A stretch of 64,000 nucleotides of DNA from Cellulosimicrobium sp. Marseille-Q4280. GTDB taxonomy: Bacteria > Actinomycetota > Actinomycetes > Actinomycetales > Cellulomonadaceae. Shown here piece after piece: positions 1 to 9,429 of the stretch. The translations under genes and the position numbers were made by a program. The stretch covers positions 248,001-312,000 of the forward strand of contig NZ_CALPBY010000001.1 of assembly GCF_943181405.1 (NCBI RefSeq), in the 5' to 3' direction. The notes beneath the pieces were generated by a model. The model searched no databases. It had not been told where the DNA came from and saw only the letters and a list, made by a program, of their open reading frames with translations. Numbering within the stretch: the stretch's first letter is position 1; every line of letters starts with the position of its first letter.

Positions 1-363
1 ATTCCTGACGAGCTGGCAGAGGCCTCGGCGATCGACGGCGCGTCCTACTGGACGACGCAGCGGTACATCACGCTGCCGCTCCTGGGTCCGACGCTGCGCA
101 TCTGGGCGTTCCTGTCGATCATCGGCTCGCTCCAGCTCTTCGACCTCGTCTACATCATCTGGGGCCAGTACGTGGCCTCGACGGCGGGCACCTCGACCAT
201 GGCGACCTACATGGTCGCGAACGGGCGCAACGCGGGGAACTACGGGTACGGCAGCGCGGTCGCGGTCGTGCTGTTCCTCATCTCGCTCGCGGTGGCGCTC
301 GTCTACCAGCGGTTCGTCCTGCGTCGTGACACCGAGGGCGCGATCACGGAAGGGAAGAAGTGA
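1..363 (+). CDS. Sugar ABC transporter permease (MalF-like), 3' part
   Basis: The frame is open from base 1 to a TGA at 361-363, so the start lies outside the window. The first residues carry the EAA loop of ABC permeases (ELAEASAIDGASYW, then LPLLGP), which docks on the ATPase in the cytoplasm. Two hydrophobic stretches follow (around IWAFLSIIGSLQLF and AVAVVLFLISLAVAL). This is the membrane subunit of a CUT1 importer, probably for an oligosaccharide. The next permease overlaps its stop codon and a GH3 glycosidase follows, so uptake and breakdown of one sugar are likely coupled. The substrate cannot be read from the sequence. Confidence 0.9.
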   Translation: MPDELAEASAIDGASYWTTQRYITLPLLGPTLRIWAFLSIIGSLQLFDLVYIIWGQYVASTAGTSTMATYMVANGRNAGNYGYGSAVAVVLFLISLAVALVYQRFVLRRDTEGAITEGKK

Positions 364-1256
364 TGGCCACCGTCACCGCCGCACCCACCCCGCCCCGCGC
401 GCCGGGAACCGCGGCGCCCCGGGCTCCGAAGGGCTCCGGCATCGGCAGGGGCGGTCCGCTCACGTACGTCGTCGCGTACCTGCTCGTCGGGATCTGCCTG
501 GCACCCATCGCGTACATCGTGGTGGGCGGCTTCCGGACGAACGCCCAGATCACGGCGGACCCGTCCGGCCTGCCCAGCCCGTGGCAGCTCGAGAACTACC
601 TCGACGTCCTGTCGAGCTCGATCTTCTGGCAGCAGCTCGGCAACTCGGTCGTCGCAGGCCTGCTCACGACGCTCGGCGTCGTGGTCCTCGGGCTCATGGC
701 GAGCTACGTGCTCGCGCGGTACGCGTTCTTCGGCCGCGCCGCGATGTACTCGCTGTTCGCCGCGGGCCTCATGTTCCCCATGACGGTCGCGATCACGCCG
801 CTGTACATCATGATCCGGAGCCTGGGCCTCATGAACAGCGTCGGCGGGCTGGTCCTGCCGCAGATCGCGTTCGCGCTCCCGACGACCGTGATCATCCTCG
901 TGCCGTTCCTGCGCGCCATCCCGCGCGAGCTCGAGGAGGCCGCGTCGATCGACGGCGCGAGCCGGCTCGGGTTCTTCTTCCGGATGGTCGTGCCGCTGTC
1001 GGTGCCGGGCGTCGTGACCGTCGGCATCCTCGCGTTCGTCGCGAGCTGGAACAGCTACATGCTGCCCCTCTTCATCCTCAACGACGAGACGTCGTACACG
1101 CTGCCCCTCGGCGTGCAGGCGTTCGCGTCCCAGTACTCCGTGGACACGGCCCGCGTGCTCGCCTTCACGTCCCTGTCGATGATCCCCGCGCTCGTCTTCT
1201 TCTCGTTGTTCGAGCGACGCATCGTCGGCGGCCTCACGGGCGCCGTGAAGGGCTGA
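363..1256 (+). CDS. Sugar ABC transporter permease (MalG-like)
   Basis: About 297 residues and six hydrophobic segments, starting with TYVVAYLLVGICLAPIAYIV. The EAA motif (RELEEAASIDGASRL) lies near residue 185. It is the second membrane subunit of the CUT1 importer whose first subunit ends at 363. The ATG at 363 overlaps the upstream TGA, typical of translational coupling; a GTG three bases earlier is also possible. The N-terminus is Pro/Ala-rich and cytoplasmic. The GH3 gene begins 53 bases downstream in the same direction. No ATPase gene is present, as is usual for CUT1 systems that share one MsiK-type ATPase. Confidence 0.93.
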   Translation: MATVTAAPTPPRAPGTAAPRAPKGSGIGRGGPLTYVVAYLLVGICLAPIAYIVVGGFRTNAQITADPSGLPSPWQLENYLDVLSSSIFWQQLGNSVVAGLLTTLGVVVLGLMASYVLARYAFFGRAAMYSLFAAGLMFPMTVAITPLYIMIRSLGLMNSVGGLVLPQIAFALPTTVIILVPFLRAIPRELEEAASIDGASRLGFFFRMVVPLSVPGVVTVGILAFVASWNSYMLPLFILNDETSYTLPLGVQAFASQYSVDTARVLAFTSLSMIPALVFFSLFERRIVGGLTGAVKG

Positions 1257-1309
1257 GGCCCGCCCCATCTCGCGCACGTCCGCGCGCACCATCGAAGGAG
1301 AACGGTCTC

Positions 1310-3874
1310 GTGACCGACGTCGTCCCCGCCGCACCGACGGCACCAGCACCGCCCGCAGCCCTCGCCGCAGCCGCACGGACAGGTCCGCCCGCAGCGCCCG
1401 CGGAGCCCGCGGCGCCACCGGTCTCGGAGCGAGTCCGCGCGCTGCACGCCCGCATGACGCTCGAGGAGAAGCTCGCGCAGCTCGTCGGCTACTGGATCGA
1501 CCAGAACGGCACGGTCGCCCCGATGCAGTCGGAGATGACCGCGGGCCAGAAGGACTCGGGTCGTCTGGCCGAGATCACGCGGGACGGCGTCGGCCACTAC
1601 ACGCGGGTCTACGGCACGCGCCCGGTCGAGCCCACGGAGCGCGCGGCATGGCTGTGGGCCGAGCAGCGCCGGCTGGTGCGCGAGACCCGTCTCGGCATTC
1701 CGGCGCTCGTGCACGAGGAGGCCCTGCTGGGGCTCGCCGCGTGGAAGGCCGCGACGTACCCGACGCCGCTCGCGTGGGGCGCGTCGTTCGACCCGGCGCT
1801 CGTCGAGGAGATGGCGTCGCAGGCCGGTGGGTCGATGCGTCGGCTCGGCGTGCACCAGGCGCTCGCGCCCGTGCTCGACGTCGTGCGCGACCCGCGCTGG
1901 GGGCGTGTCGACGAGTGCATCGGCGAGGACCCCTATGTCGTGGGCACGGTGGGCACCGCCTACGTCCGCGGCCTGCAGGGCGCGGGCGTGCACGCGACGC
2001 TCAAGCACTTCGCGGGCTACTCGGGGTCGCACGCGGGGCGCAACCACGCGCCGGTGAGCGCGGGTCCCCGCGAGGTCGCCGACGTGTTCCTCCCGCCGTT
2101 CGAGATGGCGGTGCGCGACGGCGGCGCGCGCTCGGTCATGAACTCGTACACCGAGGTCGACGGCGTCCCCGTCGCGGCGAACCCCGAGCTCCTCACGGAC
2201 GTGCTGCGCGGCCGGTGGGGGTTCGACGGCGTCGTGGTCGCCGACTACTTCGCCGTCGCGTTCCTCGAGGTCATGCACCGCGTCGCGGCGGACCGCGGCG
2301 AGGCGGCGGGGCTCGCCCTCGCGGCGGGCATCGACGTCGAGCTGCCGTCGGGCGACGCCTATCTCGAGCCGCTCGCGGAGCGCGTGCGCGCGGGGCTCGT
2401 GGACGAGGCGCTCGTCGACCGCTCGGTGCTGCGCGTGCTCGCGCAGAAGGAGGAGCTCGGCCTGCTCGACCCCGACGCGTTCGCGGGCGAGCCGCCGACG
2501 AGCATCGACCTCGACCCGCCGGAGCACCGCGCGACCGCCCGGCGGCTCGCGCAGGAGTCGCTCGTGCTCCTCGCGAACGACGGCGTGCTGCCGCTCGGCG
2601 GTGGCGCCACGTCGCCGGGCCGGGCGTCGGGCGCGACGTCCGGCACGGTCCCGGCGCGGGTCGCGGTGGTCGGGCCGAACGCCGACCGCGCCGAGGCGCT
2701 CATGGGCTGCTACTCGTTCGTCAACCACGTGCTCGCGCACCACCCCGGCACGCCGCAGGGCATCGAGCTGCCCACGGTGCTCGACGCGCTGCGCGACGCG
2801 CTGCCCGGCACGGACGTCGTGCACGCGCCGGGCTGCTCGGTCGACGGCGACGACACGTCGGGCTTCGCCGCGGCGGTCGACGCCGTGCGGGACGCGGACG
2901 TCGCGGTCGTCGTCGTCGGCGACGACGCGGGACTGTTCGGCCGCGGGACGGTCGGGGAGGGCAACGACGTCGAGACGCTCGAGCTCCCAGGCGTGCAGCG
3001 CGCGCTCGTCACCGAGCTCGTCGCGACGGGGACGCCCGTCGTGCTCGTGCTGCTCACGGGCCGCCCGTACGCGATCGGCTGGGCGCTCGACGACGCGGCG
3101 CCGGGCACTGCAGCACGGGGAGGCGCGGGCGACGCCCCGAGGCGACCGGCCGCCGTCGTGCAGGGGTTCTTCCCCGGCGAGGAGGGCGGCCGCGCGGTCG
3201 CGGACGTGCTCACCGGTGCCGTGAACCCCTCGGGGCGCCTGCCCGTCTCGCTCCCGCGCGCCGCGGGCGCGCAGCCGTACACCTATCTGCACCCCGTGCT
3301 CGGCGGGCCGTCCGACGTCACGTCGACCGACCCGACGCCCGTGCGCCCGTTCGGGTTCGGGCTCTCGTACACGACCTTCGCGTACTCGGACCTGCTCGTC
3401 GACGGGTCGACGCGTACCGACGGCGCGTTCGACGCCGCCGTGACCGTGACGAACACGGGAGACGTCGCCGGGACGGACGTCGTCCAGCTCTACGGGCGCG
3501 ACGTGATCGGGTCCGTCCCGCGGCCGGTCGTGCAGCTCCTCGGCTATGCGCGCGTCGACCTCGCGCCCGGCGAGTCGCGGCGTGTGCTGTTCCGCGTCCC
3601 GACGGCGCGGCTCGCGTTCTCCGACCGCCGCCTGGTGCGCGTGGTCGAGCCGGGCGACGTCGAGGTGTGGGTCGCCGCGCACGCGGGCGTCGCACCCGCC
3701 GCGCCGCTCGGCGACATGACGGGCGGCGCGATCGTCGCGCAGGGAGCGACCGCACGCCGAGCGGTCGCGGGCGAGGCCACACCGCGCGCCGTCGTGACGT
3801 TCACGGGTGCCGTGCACGAGGTGACGGCCGCCGACGCACGGATCGTCGACGTCGAGGTCGGCGCCGCGCCCTGA
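1310..3874 (+). CDS. Glycoside hydrolase family 3 (beta-glucosidase/beta-xylosidase type)
   Basis: 854 residues. Start chosen at the GTG at 1310, preceded by GAAGGAG at 1294-1300; the frame is open further upstream but overlaps the permease. After an Ala/Pro-rich N-terminus come the GH3 N-domain (RDPRWGRVDECIGEDP; KHFAGYSGSHAGRNH), the likely nucleophile Asp312 in VVVADYF, the C-domain (near 410-640, with a long Ala/Gly-rich insertion) and a C-terminal Fn3-like domain (FGFGLSYTTF onward). No signal peptide is seen, so it probably acts in the cytoplasm on oligosaccharides brought in by the linked importer. GH3 specificity (glucose, xylose, arabinose) cannot be settled by motif alone. Confidence 0.93.
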   Translation: MTDVVPAAPTAPAPPAALAAAARTGPPAAPAEPAAPPVSERVRALHARMTLEEKLAQLVGYWIDQNGTVAPMQSEMTAGQKDSGRLAEITRDGVGHYTRVYGTRPVEPTERAAWLWAEQRRLVRETRLGIPALVHEEALLGLAAWKAATYPTPLAWGASFDPALVEEMASQAGGSMRRLGVHQALAPVLDVVRDPRWGRVDECIGEDPYVVGTVGTAYVRGLQGAGVHATLKHFAGYSGSHAGRNHAPVSAGPREVADVFLPPFEMAVRDGGARSVMNSYTEVDGVPVAANPELLTDVLRGRWGFDGVVVADYFAVAFLEVMHRVAADRGEAAGLALAAGIDVELPSGDAYLEPLAERVRAGLVDEALVDRSVLRVLAQKEELGLLDPDAFAGEPPTSIDLDPPEHRATARRLAQESLVLLANDGVLPLGGGATSPGRASGATSGTVPARVAVVGPNADRAEALMGCYSFVNHVLAHHPGTPQGIELPTVLDALRDALPGTDVVHAPGCSVDGDDTSGFAAAVDAVRDADVAVVVVGDDAGLFGRGTVGEGNDVETLELPGVQRALVTELVATGTPVVLVLLTGRPYAIGWALDDAAPGTAARGGAGDAPRRPAAVVQGFFPGEEGGRAVADVLTGAVNPSGRLPVSLPRAAGAQPYTYLHPVLGGPSDVTSTDPTPVRPFGFGLSYTTFAYSDLLVDGSTRTDGAFDAAVTVTNTGDVAGTDVVQLYGRDVIGSVPRPVVQLLGYARVDLAPGESRRVLFRVPTARLAFSDRRLVRVVEPGDVEVWVAAHAGVAPAAPLGDMTGGAIVAQGATARRAVAGEATPRAVVTFTGAVHEVTAADARIVDVEVGAAP

Positions 3875-3891
3875 TCCGCGGCCCCCAGTCG

Positions 3892-3953
3892 GCCGAGACG
3901 TGAGCTTCCGCCCCTGATCCGCCCCGTTCGAGGGCGGAAGCTCACGTCTCGGC
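3892..3953. terminator. Long hairpin after the GH3 gene
   Basis: Perfect 22-bp inverted repeat (arms 3892-3913 and 3932-3953) around an 18-base loop, directly after the GH3 stop and ahead of aspA. There is no T tract. The position fits a factor-independent stop of the sugar operon or a 3' end stabiliser. Confidence 0.75.
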
Positions 3954-3988
3954 GCGTGCCGTGCGCCCGGTGGCGTTACCGTCGGGGC

Positions 3989-5542
3989 ATGTCGTCGAGT
4001 GCCCGGACGCGGATCGAGGAGGACCTGCTCGGCCGGACCGAGGTGCCGGAAGACGCCTACTACGGCATCCACACGGTCCGCGCGACGAGGAACTTCCGCA
4101 TCTCGGGCACGACGATCGGCGACGTGCCCGAGATGGTCCGCGGGATGGTCATGGTGAAGAAGGCGGCGGCGCTCGCGAACCGCGAGCTGCGCACGATCCA
4201 GCGCGACATCGCGGACGCGATCGTCGCGGCGTGCGACGCGATCCTCGTCGACGGGCGGTGCCTCGACCAGTTCCCGGTGGACGTCTTCCAGGGCGGGGCC
4301 GGGACCAGCGTCAACATGAACACGAACGAGGTCGTCGCGAACCTCGCGCTCGAGCTCGCCGGGTTCGACAAGGGGCGCTATGACGTCATCAACCCGAACG
4401 ACCACGTCAACCGTTCGCAGTCCACGAACGACGCGTACCCGACGGGGTTCCGGCTCGCGGTGCACGTGCTCGTCGGTCGGCTGCAGGGAGAGGTCCGGCT
4501 CCTGGAGCGCGCGTTCGACGAGAAGGCGTCGGAGTTCGCCGACGTGCTGAAGATGGGCCGCACGCAGCTCCAGGACGCGGTGCCGATGAGCCTCGGGCAG
4601 GAGTTCGCCGGGTTCTCCGTCAACGTCGGCGAGGAGGTCAAGCGGCTGTCCGCCGCGGCCGACCTGCTGCTCGAGGTCAACCTCGGCGCGACGGCGATCG
4701 GCACGGGCCTCAACACGCCGCCCGGGTACCCGAAGGTCGCGACGCGCCGCCTCGCCGAGGTGAGCGGTCTCGCGACCGTCCCGGCGGAGAACCTCGTCGA
4801 GGCGACCTACGACAACGGCGCCTACCTCGCCGTGCACTCCGCGCTCAAGCGGCTCGCGGCCAAGCTCTCGAAGATCTGCAACGACCTGCGGCTGCTGTCG
4901 TCGGGTCCGCGCGCGGGCCTCGGCGAGATCAACCTGCCCGAGCTGCAGGCCGGGTCGTCCATCATGCCCGCCAAGGTGAACCCGGTGATCCCCGAGGTCG
5001 TCAACCAGGTGTGCTTCAAGGTCATGGGCAACGACGTGACCATCACGCACGCGGCCGAGGCCGGGCAGCTGCAGCTCAACGTCATGGAGCCCGTGCTCGC
5101 GCAGGCGATGTTCGAGTCGCTGCGGCTCCTGACGAACGCGTGCGAGGCGCTGCGGACCACGTGCGTCACGGGCATCACGGCCAACGTCGAGGTGTGCCGA
5201 CGGCACGTGCTCGACTCGATCGGCATCGTCACGTACCTCAACGAGATCATCGGGCACCGCAACGGCGACATCGTCGGGGCGGAGGCGGCGCGGACGGGCG
5301 CGTCGGTGCGCGACGTCGTCGTGGCACGCGGCCTGCTCACCGCGGCGCAGGTCGACGCCGTCCTCACGACGGAGAACTTCCTGCGCCCGCGGTACACGGG
5401 CCGGTACTTCGAGGCCGACGAGCGCGGACTCCCGGCAGCGGGCGAGGAGGGCGAGTCGTCGCGCGTGGTCGAGTCCGACGACGCGGGTGGCGCACCGAGC
5501 GACCCGGAGCCGGAGGAGGCCGAGGGGGTCTCCCGCGGATAG
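3989..5542 (+). CDS. aspA: Aspartate ammonia-lyase
   Basis: Converts L-aspartate to fumarate and ammonia. 517 residues from the ATG at 3989. The N-terminus ([23 protein letters not shown]) and the fumarase/aspartase signature [11 protein letters not shown] (near residue 322) are intact, as are [12 protein letters not shown] and the lyase helices. The last 40 or so residues (acidic, Gly/Ser-rich) extend beyond the usual aspartase end of about 470. Aspartase is preferred over fumarase because of the RNFRISG N-terminal segment. It stands alone between the hairpin at 3892 and a convergent regulator gene. Confidence 0.93.
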   Translation: MSSSARTRIEEDLLGRTEVPEDAYYGIHTVRATRNFRISGTTIGDVPEMVRGMVMVKKAAALANRELRTIQRDIADAIVAACDAILVDGRCLDQFPVDVFQGGAGTSVNMNTNEVVANLALELAGFDKGRYDVINPNDHVNRSQSTNDAYPTGFRLAVHVLVGRLQGEVRLLERAFDEKASEFADVLKMGRTQLQDAVPMSLGQEFAGFSVNVGEEVKRLSAAADLLLEVNLGATAIGTGLNTPPGYPKVATRRLAEVSGLATVPAENLVEATYDNGAYLAVHSALKRLAAKLSKICNDLRLLSSGPRAGLGEINLPELQAGSSIMPAKVNPVIPEVVNQVCFKVMGNDVTITHAAEAGQLQLNVMEPVLAQAMFESLRLLTNACEALRTTCVTGITANVEVCRRHVLDSIGIVTYLNEIIGHRNGDIVGAEAARTGASVRDVVVARGLLTAAQVDAVLTTENFLRPRYTGRYFEADERGLPAAGEEGESSRVVESDDAGGAPSDPEPEEAEGVSRG

Positions 5543-5589
5543 CGTCGGTCCTGGTCCGCGAGCCCGTCGACGAAGAGACCTGGAAGGTG

Positions 5590-6558
5590 TCACCCGCCGA
5601 CGAGCGCCTCGCCGAGGGGCGTGCGGACGTGCATGACGCGGTTGCCCTCGCGGCGAGCGTCGACGAGCCGCGACGCGCGGAGCACGGCGAGGTGGTGGGA
5701 GGTCGTCGAGATCGCGAGCGCTCCCGCTCCGGCGACCTCGCTCGTGGACATCGGCTCGTGCAGCGCGAGGAGGACGCGTGCACGTCCCTCGCCGAGCAGC
5801 GCGGCGAGGGACGCGGAGAGGTCCGCACCCGCCGTCGTCCAGGTCTCCGAGACACCGAGGGCGGGGTAGAAGAGCGTCGGCTGGGCGGGCCTCTCGGTCA
5901 GTGCGGCGCACCCTCGCGACATCACCGAGGGCACGAGGACCAGGCCGCTGCCCGCGCAGTCGAGCACCTCCTCGTGCTTCGCGAGGCGGACGCGGACCGC
6001 GTCGGAGCCCCACGTCACCGCCTCGTTGAGCGACGCGACCATCGCGCCGAGGCCGTGCGTCGTGACCCGCCGGGAGCGGATCCCGATGTCGGCGCGCAGC
6101 AGCCGCTCGACCTGCGGCCAGAACGGCGCGAGGGCGGCGTCCCAGAGCTCCTCCCAGGCGTCCGCGACGGCGGCCCTCGTCCCGGCGGGATCCTCGGCCA
6201 TGGCCTGCAGGGCGCGCTGCTCGTCGTCCGAGGTGCGGAGCACGCGCTTGCCGAGGTCGACGCGCATCGGCCCGACGTCGGCGCGCCGGAGGCGGTCGAG
6301 CTCGTCACCGGGGCTCAGGTCCCAGTCAGGGGTCGACGTGAGGAAGTCGGGCATGTAGCCCTCGTCGCCCACGACGAGCCGCAGCAGCTCGAAGGCTGCG
6401 CGAGGCGCCTGCCGACGCGTGCTCCGCAACCATCCCCACTGGAGCGGGTGGTGCTGCGGGCGGGCGAGCACGCGGACCGCGTGCGCGAGCTCGTGCCCGG
6501 GGGACAGGCCGAACCGGATCGCGGACAGGTCGTCCGGTGCGAGCCGGAACTCGACCAT
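5590..6558 (-). CDS. ArsR-type helix-turn-helix regulator with DUF5937-like N-domain
   Basis: 322 residues from the ATG at 6558; upstream codons are open but do not resemble the family start (MVEFRLAPDDLSAIRF). The N-terminal 230 residues match the actinobacterial DUF5937 layout (LSPGHELAHAVRVL, HPLQWGWLRS). The C-terminal 70 residues are an ArsR winged helix (GEGRARVLLALHEPMSTSEVA; ISTTSHHLAVLRASRLV). No metal-binding Cys cluster is seen, so the signal is unknown. It is convergent with aspA and divergent from the cupin gene at 6641. Confidence 0.85.
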   Translation of the reverse strand: MVEFRLAPDDLSAIRFGLSPGHELAHAVRVLARPQHHPLQWGWLRSTRRQAPRAAFELLRLVVGDEGYMPDFLTSTPDWDLSPGDELDRLRRADVGPMRVDLGKRVLRTSDDEQRALQAMAEDPAGTRAAVADAWEELWDAALAPFWPQVERLLRADIGIRSRRVTTHGLGAMVASLNEAVTWGSDAVRVRLAKHEEVLDCAGSGLVLVPSVMSRGCAALTERPAQPTLFYPALGVSETWTTAGADLSASLAALLGEGRARVLLALHEPMSTSEVAGAGALAISTTSHHLAVLRASRLVDARREGNRVMHVRTPLGEALVGG

Positions 6559-6640
6559 CTTTCGATGCACGTCGAAACAGTAGCGGAGGTGTTCGCCGGC
6601 CCGGCACGGTGAGCGCACACCCGAGCAGAGGAGGCCACCC

Positions 6641-6976
6641 ATGGCAGCCGTCATCCCCGCCGAGGACATCCGCGTCACCGGCTCGCGCACCCTGCGCTTC
6701 GAAGGTGCCGACCACGGCTCCGGCATCTCGTTCTTCCTCGTGACCAACGAGCCAGGTCAGGGCCCGGGCCTCCACCGGCACCCGTACTCGGAGACGTGGA
6801 CCGTGCTCGACGGAGAGGCGACCATCACGGTCGGCGGCGATCAGGTCGTCGCGCGAGCGGGGGACACCGCCGTCGTCGGGCCGCACGTCTGGCACGGCTT
6901 CACCAACACCGGCAGCGGCACGCTGCGCGTCATGTGCGTCCACGCGTCCGCCACGATGATCCAGGAGAACCGCTGA
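6641..6976 (+). CDS. Small cupin-domain protein
   Basis: 111 residues, one conserved beta-barrel cupin. Motif 1 is GLHRHPYSETWTVLDGEATITVGG, with the metal-binding His pair and Glu; motif 2 is PHVWHGFTNTG. Such single-domain cupins can be enzymes or ligand sensors, and no substrate can be assigned. An AGAGGAGG ribosome site lies just before the ATG. The DUF4287 gene overlaps its stop codon, and the ArsR-type gene is divergent 82 bases away and may regulate it. Confidence 0.88.
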   Translation: MAAVIPAEDIRVTGSRTLRFEGADHGSGISFFLVTNEPGQGPGLHRHPYSETWTVLDGEATITVGGDQVVARAGDTAVVGPHVWHGFTNTGSGTLRVMCVHASATMIQENR

Positions 6977-7269
6977 TGTCCTTCCAGGCCTACCTCGACG
7001 CCGTCGAGACGAAGACCGGTCTCACCCCGCGCGAGCTCGTCGAGCGCGCGCACGAGCAGGGCTTCGGCCCCGGCACCAAGGCGACGCCGATCGTGGAGTG
7101 GCTCGCCGCCGAGCACGGGCTCGGACGCGGGCACGCCATGGCGATGGTCCACGTCATCACCAAGGGCGACCGGATCAGCACGAAGCACGTGGGTACGGAC
7201 GGCACGCACCGCGACGAGAGCGACCGGCTCTGGCTCGACGGCAAGGCCACCAGGCCCGCGGACTGGTGA
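6976..7269 (+). CDS. DUF4287 domain protein
   Basis: 97 residues; the ATG at 6976 overlaps the TGA of the cupin gene. The sequence MSFQAYLDAVETKTGLTP, then EHGLGRGHAMAMVHVI, is the DUF4287 signature, a small all-helical domain. Function unknown. Its overlap with the cupin gene makes a two-gene operon. Confidence 0.85.
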   Translation: MSFQAYLDAVETKTGLTPRELVERAHEQGFGPGTKATPIVEWLAAEHGLGRGHAMAMVHVITKGDRISTKHVGTDGTHRDESDRLWLDGKATRPADW

Positions 7270-7320
7270 GCGGGTCGGCGCGCGGTCAGGTGCTCGGTCC
7301 GTCGCGCGGACGGTCGCGGG

Positions 7321-7746
7321 TCATCGGGAGCGCAGGAGCGTGATGAGCTCGTCGGCCCACTCGAGCTTGCGGGCCAGGTCCGCGCGTCGCTCCTCGGCGG
7401 CGTGCACGTAGGCCGCGAGCCGGTCGCGCAGGTCGTCGTCGGTCCCCGACCCGGGCAGGGCGGCCGACGGCGCGTCCCCGTCGCGCGCGGCGAGCCGGTC
7501 CGCGACGTCGAGCAGGTCGGCCATCTCCTCGAGCGAGAACCCGAGCGGCTTCATCCGGCGCACGAGGAGCAGGCGCTCGACGTCGGCCTCCGTGTAGAGC
7601 CGGAACCCGCCGTCGGAACGGCCCGAGGGGCGCACGAGGCCGACCTCGTCGTAGTGACGCAGCGTCCGCAACGACAGACCGGTGCGGTCGGCGACGACGC
7701 CGATGTGCATGGTCGGCTGCGCGGCGGTGGGGCGGGGCTCGCTCAT
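7321..7746 (-). CDS. MerR-family transcriptional regulator
   Basis: 141 residues. MerR winged helix at residues 13-80 (IGVVADRTGLSLRTLRHYDE, GFRLYTEADVERLLLVRRMK), followed by a coiled-coil dimer helix (YVHAAEERRADLARKLEWAD). No Cys residues for metal binding. Divergent from the SulP gene, with a palindrome of MerR-operator shape in between (7781-7800), so it probably controls SulP and itself. Confidence 0.9.
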   Translation of the reverse strand: MSEPRPTAAQPTMHIGVVADRTGLSLRTLRHYDEVGLVRPSGRSDGGFRLYTEADVERLLLVRRMKPLGFSLEEMADLLDVADRLAARDGDAPSAALPGSGTDDDLRDRLAAYVHAAEERRADLARKLEWADELITLLRSR

Positions 7747-7780
7747 GGGGACAGTCTCCCGGATCGTGGACCGCGCAACC

Positions 7781-7800
7781 CTACCCTCACGTAAGGGTAG
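7781..7800. promoter_or_regulatory. Putative MerR operator
   Basis: A 20-bp near-perfect palindrome with CTACCCT and AGGGTAG half-sites; only one symmetric base pair is mismatched. It lies between the divergent merR and sulP genes. A possible -10 (TAGAGT, 7798-7803) touches its right edge, but no good -35 is visible, as is common at MerR-activated promoters with long spacers. Confidence 0.6.
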
Positions 7801-7810
7801 AGTTCTGCCC

Positions 7811-9364
7811 GTGCCGTCCGATGCTCACCCTGCCCTGCCCGGTCCCGCCCCCGCGCCCCGGCCCGTGACCGGCGCGCCCGAGGCCGACGAGTCCTACTCC
7901 GTCCTCGCTGCCCTGAAGTCCCCGCGCCGGCTCAAGACCGAGGTCCTCGCCGGTCTCGTCGTCGCCCTGGCGCTCATCCCCGAGGCGATCGCGTTCTCGA
8001 TCATCGCGGGCGTCGACCCGCGTCTCGGGCTGTTCGCCTCGTTCACGATGGCGGTCTCGATCGCGTTCCTCGGCGGGCGCCCCGCGATGATCTCGGCCGC
8101 GACGGGAGCGGTCGCGCTCGTCGTCGCCCCGGTCGCCCGTGACCACGGTGTGGACTACCTCATCGCCACGGTGATCCTCGCCGGCGTGATCCAGGTCGCC
8201 CTCGGCCTGCTCGGGATCGCCAAGATCATGCGCTTCATCCCGCGCTCGGTCATGGTCGGGTTCGTCAACGCGCTGGCGATCCTCATCTTCCTGTCGCAGC
8301 TCCCGCACCTGCAGGACGTGCCGTGGATGGTCTACCCGCTCGTGGCCGTCGGCATCGCGATCATGGTCCTCATGCCGCGCTGGACGAAGGTCGTCCCGGC
8401 GCCGCTCGTCGCGATCGTGCTGCTCACCGCCGCGACGGTGACCGCGGCGATCAACGTCCCCACCGTGGGTGATGAGGGCGAGCTGCCGGGCTCGCTGCCG
8501 TCGCTGCTCTTCCCCGACGTGCCGCTGAACCTCGAGACGCTGCAGATCATCGCCCCCTTCGCGCTCGCCATGGCCCTGGTCGGGATCCTCGAGTCCCTGC
8601 TCACCGCGAAGCTCGTCGACGACGTCACCGACACCCACTCCAACAAGACCCGCGAGGCCTGGGGCCAGGGCGCCGCGAACGTCATCACCGGGTTCTTCGG
8701 CGGCATGGGCGGGTGCGCCATGATCGGCCAGACCATGATCAACGTGAAGGCCTCCGGCGCGCGCACCCGCATCTCCACGTTCCTCGCCGGCGTCTTCCTG
8801 CTCATCCTCGTCGTCGGTCTCGGCGACGTCGTCGCGATCATCCCCATGGCGGCCCTCGTCGCCGTCATGGTCATGGTCGCGATCGGCACCTTCGACTGGC
8901 ACTCCGTGCGGCCCGCCACCCTGAAGCGCATGCCCAGGTCGGAGACCGCCGTCATGCTCGCCACCGTCGTCGTCACCGTGTGGACCCACAACCTCGCCTA
9001 CGGCGTGATCGTCGGCGTCCTCGTCGCCATGGTGCTCTTCGCGCGCCGCGTCGCGCACTTCACGACCGTCACCCGCCTGGACGGTTCCGACGCGGACGAC
9101 CAGCGCGTCTACGCCGTCGAGGGCGAGCTCTTCTTCGCCTCGTCCAACGGCCTCGTCTACCAGTTCGACTACGCCGGCGACCCGAAGGACATCGTCATCG
9201 ACATGACGAAGGCCCACGTGTGGGACGCCTCCACCGTCGCGACGCTCGACGCCATCCGGACGAAGTACGAGGCCAAGGGCAAGACCGTCACCATCGTCGG
9301 CGCGAACCCCGACACCACCGAGCGCCTCGACCGGCTCGCGGGACGGCTCGGGGCGGGGCACTAG
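7811..9364 (+). CDS. SulP-family inorganic anion transporter with STAS domain
   Basis: 517 residues from the GTG at 7811. The frame is open further upstream, but that would cross the operator and the merR gene. Ten or more hydrophobic helices (from LAGLVVALALIPEAIAFSII) carry the SulP core, including ISAATGAVALVVAP. A cytoplasmic STAS domain occupies roughly residues 430-515 (VYAVEGELFFASSNGL; IDMTKAHVWDASTVATLD). SulP proteins carry sulfate, bicarbonate or other anions; the substrate is not determinable here. The start lies about where transcription from a -10 at 7798 would begin, so the mRNA may be leaderless. Confidence 0.93.
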   Translation: MPSDAHPALPGPAPAPRPVTGAPEADESYSVLAALKSPRRLKTEVLAGLVVALALIPEAIAFSIIAGVDPRLGLFASFTMAVSIAFLGGRPAMISAATGAVALVVAPVARDHGVDYLIATVILAGVIQVALGLLGIAKIMRFIPRSVMVGFVNALAILIFLSQLPHLQDVPWMVYPLVAVGIAIMVLMPRWTKVVPAPLVAIVLLTAATVTAAINVPTVGDEGELPGSLPSLLFPDVPLNLETLQIIAPFALAMALVGILESLLTAKLVDDVTDTHSNKTREAWGQGAANVITGFFGGMGGCAMIGQTMINVKASGARTRISTFLAGVFLLILVVGLGDVVAIIPMAALVAVMVMVAIGTFDWHSVRPATLKRMPRSETAVMLATVVVTVWTHNLAYGVIVGVLVAMVLFARRVAHFTTVTRLDGSDADDQRVYAVEGELFFASSNGLVYQFDYAGDPKDIVIDMTKAHVWDASTVATLDAIRTKYEAKGKTVTIVGANPDTTERLDRLAGRLGAGH

Positions 9365-9393
9365 GGCACGACCTCCGGCGGTCCGTAAGTCTC

Positions 9394-9422
9394 TTGCCAG
9401 ATGTGCAAGTCATCCATAGGCT
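9394..9422 (+). promoter_or_regulatory. Sigma-70-like promoter, probably leaderless
   Basis: TTGCCA (9394-9399), 17-base spacer, TAGGCT (9417-9422). The predicted start of transcription is about 9429-9430, the ATG of the next gene, and no ribosome site precedes that ATG. Confidence 0.6.
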
Positions 9423-9429
9423 TGCCGAC

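Noticed and set aside
1055-6013. A 1652-codon open frame on the minus strand across the GH3 and aspA genes
   Set aside because: Its translation is Arg/Asp/Val-rich low-complexity sequence with no domain. It mirrors third-position G+C bias of the real plus-strand genes.
7787-9361. A 524-codon minus-strand frame opposite SulP
   Set aside because: The translation is dominated by Asp, Gly, Arg and His repeats, the usual shadow of a hydrophobic plus-strand gene.
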